Assembly (NCBI GenBank): GCA_963784675.1
Contig: CAWASE010000019.1
Coordinates: forward strand, 806,001 to 870,000
DNA length: 64,000 nucleotides
Direction of reading: 5' to 3'
DNA from: SCTD01 sp963784675
Lineage (GTDB): Bacteria; Actinomycetota; Actinomycetes; Mycobacteriales; SCTD01
Within the stretch, counting starts at the first letter, position 1. Every line of letters begins with the position of its first letter. The translations under genes and the position numbers were made by a program. Of the stretch, positions 25,932-35,122 are shown one piece after another. The notes under the pieces were generated by a model. The model did no database searches and had not been told where the DNA came from. It was given only the letters and a program-made list of their open reading frames with translations.

Positions 25932-26702
25932 TCAGCGCCCCACGCGGCAGAGCGACGCGAACTCCGTGGCGTCCAGGCTGGCCCCGCCCACGAGGGCTCC
26001 GTCGACGTCGGGCTGCTCCATCAGGGCGGCCACGTTGGCGGCCTTGACCGATCCGCCGTAGAGCACGCGCACGCCGTCGGCCAGCTCGCCGGGGTACAGC
26101 TCACCCAGCCGGCCGCGCACCGCCGCGCAGACCTCCTGCGCGTCCTGCGGGGTGGCCACCTCGCCGGTGCCGATCGCCCAGACCGGCTCGTAGGCGATGA
26201 CGAGACTGCGCGCCTGGTCGCTGCTGACCCCGGTCAGAGCCGCGCCGACCTGCGCGACCACGTGCTCGACCTGCCCGCCGGCCTGCCGGACCTCCAGGCC
26301 CTCGCCCACGCAGAGCAGCGGCACCAGGCCGTGGCGCAGCGCGGCCTGGACCTTCGCCGCGACGACGTCGTCGCCCTCGGCGTGGTACTGCCGACGCTCG
26401 CTGTGGCCCACCAGCACGTAGGTGCAGCCCAGCTTGGCGAGCATCGCCCCGCTGACCTCGCCGGTGTAGGCCCCGGCGTCGTGGGCCGAGAGGTCCTGCG
26501 CGCCGTAGCCCAACCGCAGCTTGTCGCCGTCGACCATGGTCTGCACGCTGCGCAGGTCGACGAACGGGGGGAGCACCACGCACTCGATGGCGTCGTGGTC
26601 CTTGCCGTCGAGGCTGAACGCGAGCTTCTGCACCAGTGCGATGGCCTCGAGGTGGTTGAGGTTCATCTTCCAGTTGCCGGCCATCAGCGGTCGGCGGCTC
26701 AC
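25932..26702 (-). CDS. tpiA: Triosephosphate isomerase
   Basis: Interconverts dihydroxyacetone phosphate and glyceraldehyde-3-phosphate. The 256-aa TIM barrel shows the catalytic Lys in MAGNWKMNLNH, the electrophilic His in VLVGHSERRQY, the catalytic Glu in AYEPVWAIGTG, and the phosphate-binding LYGGSVKAANV and ALVGGASLD. The GTG at 26702 overlaps the pgk stop by 4 bp (GTGA). It is the last gene of gap-pgk-tpiA here; secG, its usual next neighbour, is displaced by the ABC operon. Confidence 0.97.
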   Translation of the reverse strand: MSRRPLMAGNWKMNLNHLEAIALVQKLAFSLDGKDHDAIECVVLPPFVDLRSVQTMVDGDKLRLGYGAQDLSAHDAGAYTGEVSGAMLAKLGCTYVLVGHSERRQYHAEGDDVVAAKVQAALRHGLVPLLCVGEGLEVRQAGGQVEHVVAQVGAALTGVSSDQARSLVIAYEPVWAIGTGEVATPQDAQEVCAAVRGRLGELYPGELADGVRVLYGGSVKAANVAALMEQPDVDGALVGGASLDATEFASLCRVGR

Positions 26703-27910
26703 GCGGAGCCGCCGGCCAGGACCACGAGACCGGGGAGCGTCTTGCCCTCCAGGTACTCAAGGCTCGCCCCTCCCCCGGTGCTGATGTGCGTGAACCGGGC
26801 CTCGGCGATGCCCAGCGCGCGGACCGCCGCGGCGCTGTCGCCACCACCCACGACGGTCAGCGCGTCGCCTCCGCCGGAGGACAGTGCCGCGACGGCCTCG
26901 GCCACCCCCCGCGTCCCCTCGGCGTACGGCGCCAGCTCGAACACGCCCATCGGGCCGTTCCAGAACACGGTGCGGGCACCCTGCAGCGCCGCGGCGAAGG
27001 CTCGGACGGAGTCCGGACCGATGTCCAGTCCCATCCGGTCCGACGGGATCGCGTCGGCCGGTACCACGTCGTGCGGCGCGTCGGCGGAGAAGGCGGTGGC
27101 GGCCACGACGTCGGTCGGCAGAACGATCTTTCCGGTCGCCAGGAAGGCGCGGCAGGTGTCCAGCTGGTCGGCCTCCAGCAGGCTGGACCCGACGTCGTGC
27201 CCCTGCGCCGCCAGGAAGGTGAAGCACATGCCACCGCCGACGAGCAGCGTGTCGACCTTAGGCAGCAGCGCCTCGATCACCTTCAGCTTGTCGCTGACCT
27301 TGGAGCCGCCGAGCACCACGGCGTAGGGGCGCTGGGGGTTCTCGGTGAGGCGCTGCAGGACGGCCGTCTCGGCTATCACCAGTGGGCCCGCCGCGTGCGG
27401 CAGGCGCTCGGCGACGTCGGCGACGCTGGCGTGGCGCCGGTGCACCGCGCCGAAGGCGTCGTCGACGTAGAGCTCGGCGAACGCGGCGAGCTCGTCGGCG
27501 AACTCCCCCCGCTCGGTGTCGTCCTTGGACGTCTCGCGCGGGTCGAAGCGCAGGTTCTCCAACAGCACGACGCGTCCCGCCTCGGCGCCCTGGACGCACG
27601 CGCGTGCCGACTCACCGACGACGTCGTCGGCCAGCTGGACCCGCGCGCCGAGCACCTCCTGCAGCCGCACGCCCACCGGCGCCAGGCTCAGCGCCGGGTC
27701 AGGACCGTTCTTCGGCCGTCCCAGGTGCGCCACCACGACCGGTCGCGCCCCACGGTCCAGCAGGTCCCGCAGCAGCGGGACGCTGGCCCGGATGCGGCCG
27801 TCGTCGGTGATCGTTCGGGTGCCTCCGGGGCCGTCCTCCAACGGGACGTTGAGGTCGCAGCGGACCAGGACCCGCTTCCCGGCGACGTCGAGGTCGGCAG
27901 CCTGACGCAC
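26699..27910 (-). CDS. pgk: Phosphoglycerate kinase
   Basis: Makes ATP from 1,3-bisphosphoglycerate in lower glycolysis. The 403-aa protein shows the N-terminal signature KRVLVRCDLNVPLED, the substrate-binding VVVAHLGRPKNGPDP, the hinge region VVLGGSKVSDKLKVIEAL and the nucleotide-binding TVVGGGDSAAAV with STGGGASLEYLEGK. It starts with GTG at 27910, directly abutting the gap stop codon, and overlaps tpiA by 4 bp. Confidence 0.97.
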   Translation of the reverse strand: MRQAADLDVAGKRVLVRCDLNVPLEDGPGGTRTITDDGRIRASVPLLRDLLDRGARPVVVAHLGRPKNGPDPALSLAPVGVRLQEVLGARVQLADDVVGESARACVQGAEAGRVVLLENLRFDPRETSKDDTERGEFADELAAFAELYVDDAFGAVHRRHASVADVAERLPHAAGPLVIAETAVLQRLTENPQRPYAVVLGGSKVSDKLKVIEALLPKVDTLLVGGGMCFTFLAAQGHDVGSSLLEADQLDTCRAFLATGKIVLPTDVVAATAFSADAPHDVVPADAIPSDRMGLDIGPDSVRAFAAALQGARTVFWNGPMGVFELAPYAEGTRGVAEAVAALSSGGGDALTVVGGGDSAAAVRALGIAEARFTHISTGGGASLEYLEGKTLPGLVVLAGGSA

Positions 27911-28915
<1,005 letters not shown>

Positions 28916-28970
28916 GGGTGCTCCTGTTGGTTGCGGAGTGTCGTCGTTCTCAGGTCACGGTGCCTGGCCG

Positions 28971-28976
28971 AACCTA
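28971..28976 (-). promoter_or_regulatory. Candidate -10 element for gap
   Basis: TAGGTT on the minus strand (AACCTA on the plus strand), 55 bases upstream of the gap start, resembles the actinobacterial TANNNT -10 box. No convincing -35 box stands 17 bp upstream, so this is only a candidate. Confidence 0.25.
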
Positions 28977-29013
28977 GCCGACCCCGGACGGCCCCGACCG
29001 ACGGGGACCCGGC

Positions 29014-29991
29014 TCACGCGACGGGCACCAGGACCTCGCGCCGGGCGGAGTGCCGCAGCGCCTCCAGGACCCGGGCGCAGGCCAGCAGGTCACCCAGACC
29101 AGCCGGCCACGCGTCGGCCACCTGGCCGGGCAGCGTCTGGAGCAGCACCTGCGGCTGGTCGGGCAGGTCGGCCCCGCCGACGGCGGCCGCCAGGGTCGCC
29201 GCCGCTGCCAGCGCCGCTCGCTGCTCGAGGGGGTGCGCGGTCAGGGCGTCGGGCCAGGACGGCACCGGGAGGCGGTCACCGTCGACCCAGCGGACGAGCA
29301 GGCCGGGCCGCGCCTCCAGCCGCGCCGCCGCGAAGGACAGCCGCACCACCTGGTCGCCCTCGTGCGCGACCAGGACCGTGGCCCCGGAAGAGGTGAGCAG
29401 CGCCCACGACACCGGCTCGCCGCCCGCCAGCGCCGCGGCGGGGAGCACCGCGGGCGCGGCGACCGCGGCCACGACCTCCCCGCACCAGGCCGAGACCAGG
29501 TCGACGAGGTCGGCCGCGTGCGCCACGCCGCGCGGCCAGCCGCTGACCGTGACCTGCACCGGCGGGCCGGCCATCGGCTGCGCCGCGGCGACGGTGCGCG
29601 CCCACGGCTCCCAGCGGCGCAGCAGGCCCACGACCGCCGGTCCCCCGTCGGCGGCCACCGCCTCCTGCAGCAGGCTCACCTCCAGCGGAGCCGGCGTCGG
29701 CAGGAGCAGGAGCAGCCCGTCGGCGCGCAGGGCGGGCAGCAGGCCGGCCACGTCGGGGTCGGCGCCGTCCAGGGCCACCCCGTCGAGCCGGGGGTCGTCC
29801 AGCAGAGCAGCGGTCGAGGTGTAGGTGGCCGCGCCGAGCGGGTCGTCGTAGGGCAGCGGCGACAGCACGCCACGCAGGCTCCAGCCGGCAGCCCGCAGGA
29901 CCGCTACGTCGACGCCTCCCCCGGCGACCGCCAGGGTGGGCGGCACCGCGCGGGGCCGGTTCAGCCGGGCCCGGTGCGCCGCCTCGGACAT
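29014..29991 (-). CDS. Divergent Gfo/Idh/MocA-like protein of unknown function
   Basis: A 325-aa protein between whiA and gap. The N-terminal 100 residues look like a Rossmann unit of the Gfo/Idh/MocA type: a glycine-rich LAVAGGGVDVAVLRAAGW, then TSTAALLDDPRLDGVALDG and LPTPAPLEVSLLQEAVAA, which follow the usual beta-alpha order. The C-terminus ends CARVLEALRHSARREVLVPV, also reminiscent of that family. The classical EKP motif and a clear catalytic Lys are missing, and the composition is very rich in Ala, Leu and Gly. It may have lost dehydrogenase activity. It sits 12 bp downstream of whiA on the same strand. The family call is moderate and no substrate is proposed. Confidence 0.6.
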   Translation of the reverse strand: MSEAAHRARLNRPRAVPPTLAVAGGGVDVAVLRAAGWSLRGVLSPLPYDDPLGAATYTSTAALLDDPRLDGVALDGADPDVAGLLPALRADGLLLLLPTPAPLEVSLLQEAVAADGGPAVVGLLRRWEPWARTVAAAQPMAGPPVQVTVSGWPRGVAHAADLVDLVSAWCGEVVAAVAAPAVLPAAALAGGEPVSWALLTSSGATVLVAHEGDQVVRLSFAAARLEARPGLLVRWVDGDRLPVPSWPDALTAHPLEQRAALAAAATLAAAVGGADLPDQPQVLLQTLPGQVADAWPAGLGDLLACARVLEALRHSARREVLVPVA

Positions 29992-30002
29992 CGACCTGCC
30001 GC

Positions 30003-31013
30003 CTAGGGGGTCTCGTCGAGCATCTCCGGGGTGACGCTGGCCTCGGTGTCAGGGATGCCGAGATCGGCCGCGCGCTTGTCCGCCATCGCGAGCAGGCGGC
30101 GGATCCGACCGGCGACGGCGTCCTTGGTCATCACCGGCTCGGCCAGCGCACCGAGCTCTTCCAGGGAGGCGTTCGCGTGCTCGCGGCGCAGCCGTCCGGC
30201 GACCAGCAGGTGCTCCGGGGCGTCGTCGCCCAAGATGACCAGCGCCCGTTCGACGCGCGCTCCGGCCGCGACCGCCGCCCGGGCCGAGCGGCGCAGGTTG
30301 GCGTCGTCGAAGTTGGCCAGCCGGTTGGCCGTGGCGCGCACCTCGCGCCGCATCCGGCGGTCCTCCCAGGCCAGGACGGCGTCGTGCGCGCCGAGCCGGG
30401 TGAGCAGGACGCCGATCGCGTCACCGTCGCGCACCACCACGCGGTCGACGCCCCGGACCTCGCGGGCCTTGGCCGCCACCCCGAGCCTGCGGGCGGACCC
30501 GACCAGGGCCAGCGCGGCCTCCGGACCGGGGCAGGTGATCTCCATCGAGCAGGACCGGCCCGGCTCGGTCAGCGAGCCGTGCGCGAGGAACGCACCGCGC
30601 CAGGCCGCCGCCGCGTCGCAGGTGCCGCCGGACACGACCTGCGGGGGCAGACCGCGCACGGGGCGCCCGTGGTTGTCGACCAGCCCGGACTGCCTGGCCA
30701 GACCCTCGCCGTCCTTGGACACGCGGACGACGTAGCGGTTGCCCTTGCGCAGCCCGCCGGCCGCGACGACGTGCACGTCGCTGGCGTGGCCGTAGACCTC
30801 GGCGAGCTCCTTGCGCAGCCGGCGCGCCGTGGCGCCGGCGTCGACCTCGGCCTCGACGACGATCCGGCTCGGACCGGGACGGCCGTCCGCGGGCCCCACC
30901 AGGTGCAGACCGCCGGCGAAGCGCAGCAGCGCCGAGATCTCCGCCTTGCGGCAGCAGGGTCGGGTGACCGAGAGCCGAGCGAGCTCGTCCTTGACGGCCG
31001 CGGTCATGGCCAT
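30003..31013 (-). CDS. whiA: Sporulation/cell-division regulator WhiA
   Basis: WhiA is a DNA-binding regulator found in most Gram-positive bacteria; in Streptomyces it controls sporulation septation and it is kept in non-sporulating relatives. The 336-aa protein has the N-terminal homing-endonuclease-like fold (AAVKDELARLSVTRPCCRKAEISALLRFAGGLH), the middle LAGLIDADG-like part (RAAFLAHGSLTEPGRSCSMEI), and the C-terminal helix-turn-helix (LEELGALAEPVMTKDAVAGRIRRLLAMA). It overlaps yvcK by 10 bp. The order uvrC-rapZ-yvcK-whiA is strongly conserved in actinobacteria. Confidence 0.96.
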   Translation of the reverse strand: MAMTAAVKDELARLSVTRPCCRKAEISALLRFAGGLHLVGPADGRPGPSRIVVEAEVDAGATARRLRKELAEVYGHASDVHVVAAGGLRKGNRYVVRVSKDGEGLARQSGLVDNHGRPVRGLPPQVVSGGTCDAAAAWRGAFLAHGSLTEPGRSCSMEITCPGPEAALALVGSARRLGVAAKAREVRGVDRVVVRDGDAIGVLLTRLGAHDAVLAWEDRRMRREVRATANRLANFDDANLRRSARAAVAAGARVERALVILGDDAPEHLLVAGRLRREHANASLEELGALAEPVMTKDAVAGRIRRLLAMADKRAADLGIPDTEASVTPEMLDETP

Positions 31014-32041
31014 GGGTGTTCCTCCGGGTCGTCTGTGCTGCCCGCCTCCGGGGTGCCGGGTGCGGACGTTACGGGAGGCAGCGGCCGGGTCGGGTCGGCG
31101 CCCCGCAGGATCTGCTCGAACGCCGCGGCGAGCCTGGTCGGGTCGTGCCGCGGGGTGCCGTCGCCGCGGGCGACGGGCGCGAGCACCAGGCGTCCGCCGC
31201 CGTCCTCGACGGCAGCGCGCAGCGCCTGCTCGTCGGGGACCGCGTCGACGTCGGCCAGCACGACGTCGAGCCGCAGGTCGCTGGCGTGCGCGTCCAGCAC
31301 CTGCAGGTGCTCCTGCGGGGTGAACCCGGAGGTCTCCCCCGCCTGCTCGGCGAGGTTCAGGCAGACGATCCGACGGGCGGGCGTGCCCACGAGAGCGCTG
31401 CGCAGGTCGGGCACGAGCAGGTGCGGCAGGACGCTGGTGAACCAGGACCCGGGACCCAGCACCACCCAGTCCGCAGCCCGTACCGCGGCCACCGCCTCCG
31501 GGCAGGCTGACGGGTGCTCGGGGTGCAGGTGGACGGCGGCGACGTGTCCCGTGGTGCTGGCGACCGCCACCTGGCCGACCACCTCGTGGCGGGCCAGCGG
31601 GTCGGCGGGATCGAGCCCCAGAACCTCGGCGACGATGGCCAACGGCTCCAGGCTCATCGGCAGCACCCGGCCCACCGCACCCACCAGGCGGGCCACCAGG
31701 TCCAGCGCTGCGACGGCGTCCCCGGTGCTACCCGTCAGGCCGGCGAGCAGCAGGTTGCCGACGGCGTGGGCGCCGAGCGGGCCGTCGCCGGGGAACCGGT
31801 GCTGCAGCAGGGTCGACCAGGTCCGGCCCCACTCGTCGTCCCCGGCCAGCGCCGACAGGGCCATCCGCAGGTCGCCCGGCGGGAGGATTCCCAGCTCCTC
31901 GCGCAGCCGCCCGCTGGAGCCGCCGTCGTCGGCGACGGTGACGACGGCGGTCAGGGCCGGCGTCACGCGGCGCAGCGCCAGCAGCGAGGCCGCCAGGCCG
32001 TGGCCGCCGCCCAAGGCGACGACGCGGGGCGCCGCGCTCAT
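31004..32041 (-). CDS. yvcK: YvcK/CofD-fold gluconeogenesis factor
   Basis: A 345-aa protein of the YvcK family, which binds UDP-sugars and is needed for growth on gluconeogenic carbon and for cell-wall homeostasis. Diagnostic motifs are VVALGGGHGLAASLLALRR at the N-terminus, VVTVADDGGSSGRLREELG near residue 36, HAVGNLLLAGL, and VLGPGSWFTSVLPHLLV. The ATG at 32041 shares ATGA with the rapZ stop. The 3' end overlaps whiA by 10 bp, so the block is translationally coupled. Confidence 0.94.
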   Translation of the reverse strand: MSAAPRVVALGGGHGLAASLLALRRVTPALTAVVTVADDGGSSGRLREELGILPPGDLRMALSALAGDDEWGRTWSTLLQHRFPGDGPLGAHAVGNLLLAGLTGSTGDAVAALDLVARLVGAVGRVLPMSLEPLAIVAEVLGLDPADPLARHEVVGQVAVASTTGHVAAVHLHPEHPSACPEAVAAVRAADWVVLGPGSWFTSVLPHLLVPDLRSALVGTPARRIVCLNLAEQAGETSGFTPQEHLQVLDAHASDLRLDVVLADVDAVPDEQALRAAVEDGGGRLVLAPVARGDGTPRHDPTRLAAAFEQILRGADPTRPLPPVTSAPGTPEAGSTDDPEEHPWP

Positions 32042-32907
32042 TCGCGTCCCAGGTCGCGGTGCACGACGCGGACGTCGACGTCGTCGGTACCCAGCCGGGC
32101 CGCCAGGTTCTCGGCCATGGCGACGCTGCGGTGCTTGCCGCCCGTGCAGCCGACCGCCACCAGCGCGTAGTGCTTGCCCTCGGTGGCGTAACCGCCGAAC
32201 ACCAGCCGCAGCAGCCCCTCGTAACGGTCCAGGAAGTCGCCGGCCCGGGGTTGGGCGAGCACGAACTCGCGCACGGCGGCGTCGCGCCCGGTGTACGGGC
32301 GCAGCTCGGGCACCCAGTGCGGGTTGGGCAGGAAGCGCACGTCGGCGACCAGGTCGGCGTCCACCGGCAGCCCGTACTTGAAGCCGAACGACAGCACCGT
32401 GACGGCCAGGCGCCGCTCGGCGCCCTCCTCGCCGAAGGCTGCGGCGACGGCCGTGCGCAGCTCGTGCACGTTCAGGACGGACGTGTCGAGCACCAGGTCG
32501 GCGCCACCCCGCATCTCGCGCAGCAGCTCGCGCTCGCGGCGGATCCCGTCGACCAGCCGGCCGTCGCCCTGCAGGGGGTGCGGACGGCGGACCCCTTCGA
32601 AGCGTCGCACCAGGATGTCCTCGGCCGCCTCCAGGAAGAGCACGCGGGGGTGGCTGCCGAGGCGGCCGAGCTGGTCCAGCGCGGTGCGCAGGTCGGAGGT
32701 GAAGGCCCGCGAGCGCACGTCGACGACGACGGCGATGCGCCCGACCGCCCCTTGGGAGCGCGAGCCGAGGTCGACCATCGTCGGCAGCAACGACGGTGGC
32801 AGGTTGTCGACGACGAACCAGCCGAGGTCCTCCAGGCACTTGGCCGCTGTCGAGCGGCCGGCGCCCGACAGCCCGGTGACCACGACGATCTGCAGCGGCG
32901 TGCTCAT
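32038..32907 (-). CDS. rapZ: RNase adapter protein RapZ
   Basis: A P-loop nucleotide-binding protein of the YvcJ/RapZ family, 289 aa. In E. coli RapZ directs RNase E to the small RNA GlmZ; in actinobacteria the partner is not settled. The N-terminal Walker A reads VVTGLSGAGRSTAAK and Walker B-like IAVVVDVRSRAF. The C-terminal domain ends with the conserved VAVGCTGGKHRSVAMAENLA. The ATG at 32907 overlaps the uvrC stop by 4 bp, and the stop overlaps yvcK by 4 bp. Confidence 0.95.
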   Translation of the reverse strand: MSTPLQIVVVTGLSGAGRSTAAKCLEDLGWFVVDNLPPSLLPTMVDLGSRSQGAVGRIAVVVDVRSRAFTSDLRTALDQLGRLGSHPRVLFLEAAEDILVRRFEGVRRPHPLQGDGRLVDGIRRERELLREMRGGADLVLDTSVLNVHELRTAVAAAFGEEGAERRLAVTVLSFGFKYGLPVDADLVADVRFLPNPHWVPELRPYTGRDAAVREFVLAQPRAGDFLDRYEGLLRLVFGGYATEGKHYALVAVGCTGGKHRSVAMAENLAARLGTDDVDVRVVHRDLGRE

Positions 32908-35036
32908 GACGGGACGACCTCTCCGGTGGACGGGTCGAACGCGGGGATCGCGGCCGGGTCGTGGACCCGGTCCGGCGCGACGGCGGCGAGCACGGCCTCG
33001 GCGGTGCGCCGGCCGATGCCCGGCACCTGCATGACCTCGTCGACGTCGGCGTCCTTCAGCCGCTTCAGCGAGCCGAAGTGCTTGAGCAGCGCCTTGCGCC
33101 GCGTCTCGCCGAGGCCGGCGACCCCGTCCAGCGCCGACGTGGTCATCGCCTTGGAACGCTGCTGGCGGTGGTAGGTGATGGCGAAGCGGTGGGCCTCGTC
33201 GCGCACCCGCTGCAGCAGGTACAGACCCTCGCTGGTGCGCGGCAGGATGACGGGGTCGTCCTGACCGGGCACCCACACCTCCTCCAGCCGCTTCGCCAGC
33301 CCCACCAGGGCGACGTCGACGATGCCGAGCTCGTCCAGGGCCGCCTGCGCGGCCGCCACCTGCGGCGCCCCGCCGTCGACGACCACCAGCTGGGGTGGAT
33401 AGGCGAACTTGCGCGGGCGTCCGGTGGCGGCGTCGATCGGCGTGCCCGGCTGCTCGTCGAGCGGTCGGCCGGACCGGTCCAGCACAGTGACGTGCTCGCC
33501 GACGGGGTCGTCGACGGCGGTCTCCTGGAGGCCCGTCTCGCTGCGCTCGGCGAGGTAGCGGGCGAAGCGACGACGGACCACCTCGCGCATCGACGCGGTG
33601 TCGTCGACGCCGTCGTGGCCCCGCACGGCGAAGCGCCGGTACTCGCTCTTGCGCGCCAGGCCGTCCTCGAACACGACCATGCTCGCGACGACGTTCGTGC
33701 CCTGCACGTGGCTGACGTCGAAGCACTCGATCCGCAGCGGCGCCTGGTCGAGCTCGAGGGCCTCCTGCAGCTCGGCCAGCGCCAGCGACCGGGCGGTGAG
33801 GTCGCTGGCCCGCTTGGTCTTGTGCAGCGCGAAGGCGTGCGCAGCGTTGCGCTCGACGGTCTCCAGCAGGGTGCGCTTGTCGCCGCGCTGCGGCACCCGG
33901 ATGCTGACGTTGGTGCCGCGCAGGTCGCACAGCCAACCCTGCAGCACGGCGACGTCGGGCGGCAGCGCCGGGACGATGACCTCGCGGGGCACGTCGTCGG
34001 CGGTGCGCAGCGTCACCCCGGCGCCGGGGGTCATCCGGCGCTGGTCGGTGCCGGCCGCGCCGGGGTCCGGGGAGGCGTCGTCGTCCCAGCCGGGTGCGGC
34101 GTCGTCGCCGTAGGACTGCGCCAGGAACTGTCCGACGAGCTCGCCCGTGGTGAGGTCCTCGACCTTGTCCACCACGTAGCCGCGCTGGCCGCGGACCCGG
34201 CCCCCGCGCACGTGGAACACCTGGACCGCTGCCTCGAGCTGGTCCTGGGCGATGCCGATGACGTCGGCGTCGGTGGCGTCGGCCAGCACCACGGCCTGCT
34301 TCTCGGTGGCGCGCGTCAGGGCGCCGATGTCGTCCCGCAGCCGCGCGGCGCGCTCGTAGTCCTGCTGCTCGGCGGCCTCGGCCATCTCGCGCTCCAGGCG
34401 CTTGAGGAACCTGGCGGAGTTGCCGGCCATGAAGTCGCAGAAGTCGTCGACGATCTCGCGGTGGGTCTGCTGGTCGACCTTGCCGACGCACGGCGCCGAG
34501 CACTTGTCGATGTAGCCCAGCAGGCACGGCCGGCCGACCTGCCCGGCGCGCACGAACACTCCCTTGGAGCAGGTGCGGGCCGGGAAGACCCGCAGCAGCA
34601 GGTCGAGCGTCTCGCGGATGGCCCAGGCGTGGCTGTAGGGGCCGAAGTAGCGCACCCCCTTCTTCTTCGGCCCGCGCATGACCTGCAGCCGCGGAAAGTC
34701 CTCGTGCAGGGTGACGGCCAGGCTCGGATAGCTCTTGTCGTCGCGGTACTTGACGTTGAAGCGGGGGTCGTACTGCTTGATCCAGGTGTACTCCAGCTGC
34801 AGCGCCTCGACCTCGGTCTGCACGACCGTCCAGTCGACGGACGCTGCCGTCGTGACCATCTGGCGGGTGCGCGGGTGCAGCGCCGTGACGTCCTGGAAGT
34901 AGCTGTTCAGCCGGCTGCGCAGGCTCTTGGCCTTGCCCACGTAGATGACCCGACCGGTGCCGTCGCGGAAGGTGTAGACGCCCGCGGCCGTCGGGATCGT
35001 CCCCACCGCCGGACGGTAGGACGACGGGTCTGCCAC
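32904..35036 (-). CDS. uvrC: Excinuclease ABC subunit C
   Basis: UvrC makes both incisions in nucleotide excision repair. The 710-aa protein has the N-terminal GIY-YIG nuclease (GVYTFRDGTGRVIYVGKAKS), a Cys-rich stretch (CLLGYIDKCSAPCVG), the UVR motif around residue 205, the RNase H-like endonuclease domain (RIECFDVSHVQGTNVVASMVVF, then VVVDGGAPQV), and a C-terminal helix-hairpin-helix (LKRLKDADVDEVMQVPGIGRRTAEAV). It leads the uvrC-rapZ-yvcK-whiA block. Confidence 0.96.
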   Translation of the reverse strand: MADPSSYRPAVGTIPTAAGVYTFRDGTGRVIYVGKAKSLRSRLNSYFQDVTALHPRTRQMVTTAASVDWTVVQTEVEALQLEYTWIKQYDPRFNVKYRDDKSYPSLAVTLHEDFPRLQVMRGPKKKGVRYFGPYSHAWAIRETLDLLLRVFPARTCSKGVFVRAGQVGRPCLLGYIDKCSAPCVGKVDQQTHREIVDDFCDFMAGNSARFLKRLEREMAEAAEQQDYERAARLRDDIGALTRATEKQAVVLADATDADVIGIAQDQLEAAVQVFHVRGGRVRGQRGYVVDKVEDLTTGELVGQFLAQSYGDDAAPGWDDDASPDPGAAGTDQRRMTPGAGVTLRTADDVPREVIVPALPPDVAVLQGWLCDLRGTNVSIRVPQRGDKRTLLETVERNAAHAFALHKTKRASDLTARSLALAELQEALELDQAPLRIECFDVSHVQGTNVVASMVVFEDGLARKSEYRRFAVRGHDGVDDTASMREVVRRRFARYLAERSETGLQETAVDDPVGEHVTVLDRSGRPLDEQPGTPIDAATGRPRKFAYPPQLVVVDGGAPQVAAAQAALDELGIVDVALVGLAKRLEEVWVPGQDDPVILPRTSEGLYLLQRVRDEAHRFAITYHRQQRSKAMTTSALDGVAGLGETRRKALLKHFGSLKRLKDADVDEVMQVPGIGRRTAEAVLAAVAPDRVHDPAAIPAFDPSTGEVVPS

Positions 35037-35044
35037 GGGGTCCA

Positions 35045-35109
35045 GCCTACGTCCGGGGCCCGACAGACCCCGGCGGCGTAGGCCCGGGCGACCCCGCCGG
35101 CAGGGGTCG
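35045..35109. terminator. Two consecutive hairpins between uvrC and the lipase gene
   Basis: The stretch holds two inverted repeats: GCCTACG...CGTAGGC with an inner CCGGGG/CCCCGG (35045-35082, small bulge) and CGACCCC/GGGGTCG (35089-35109, 7 bp perfect). They follow the lipase stop codon (35123) by 13 bases on the minus strand and probably end that transcript before uvrC. Confidence 0.6.
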
Positions 35110-35122
35110 CCGCAGGCCTGCG

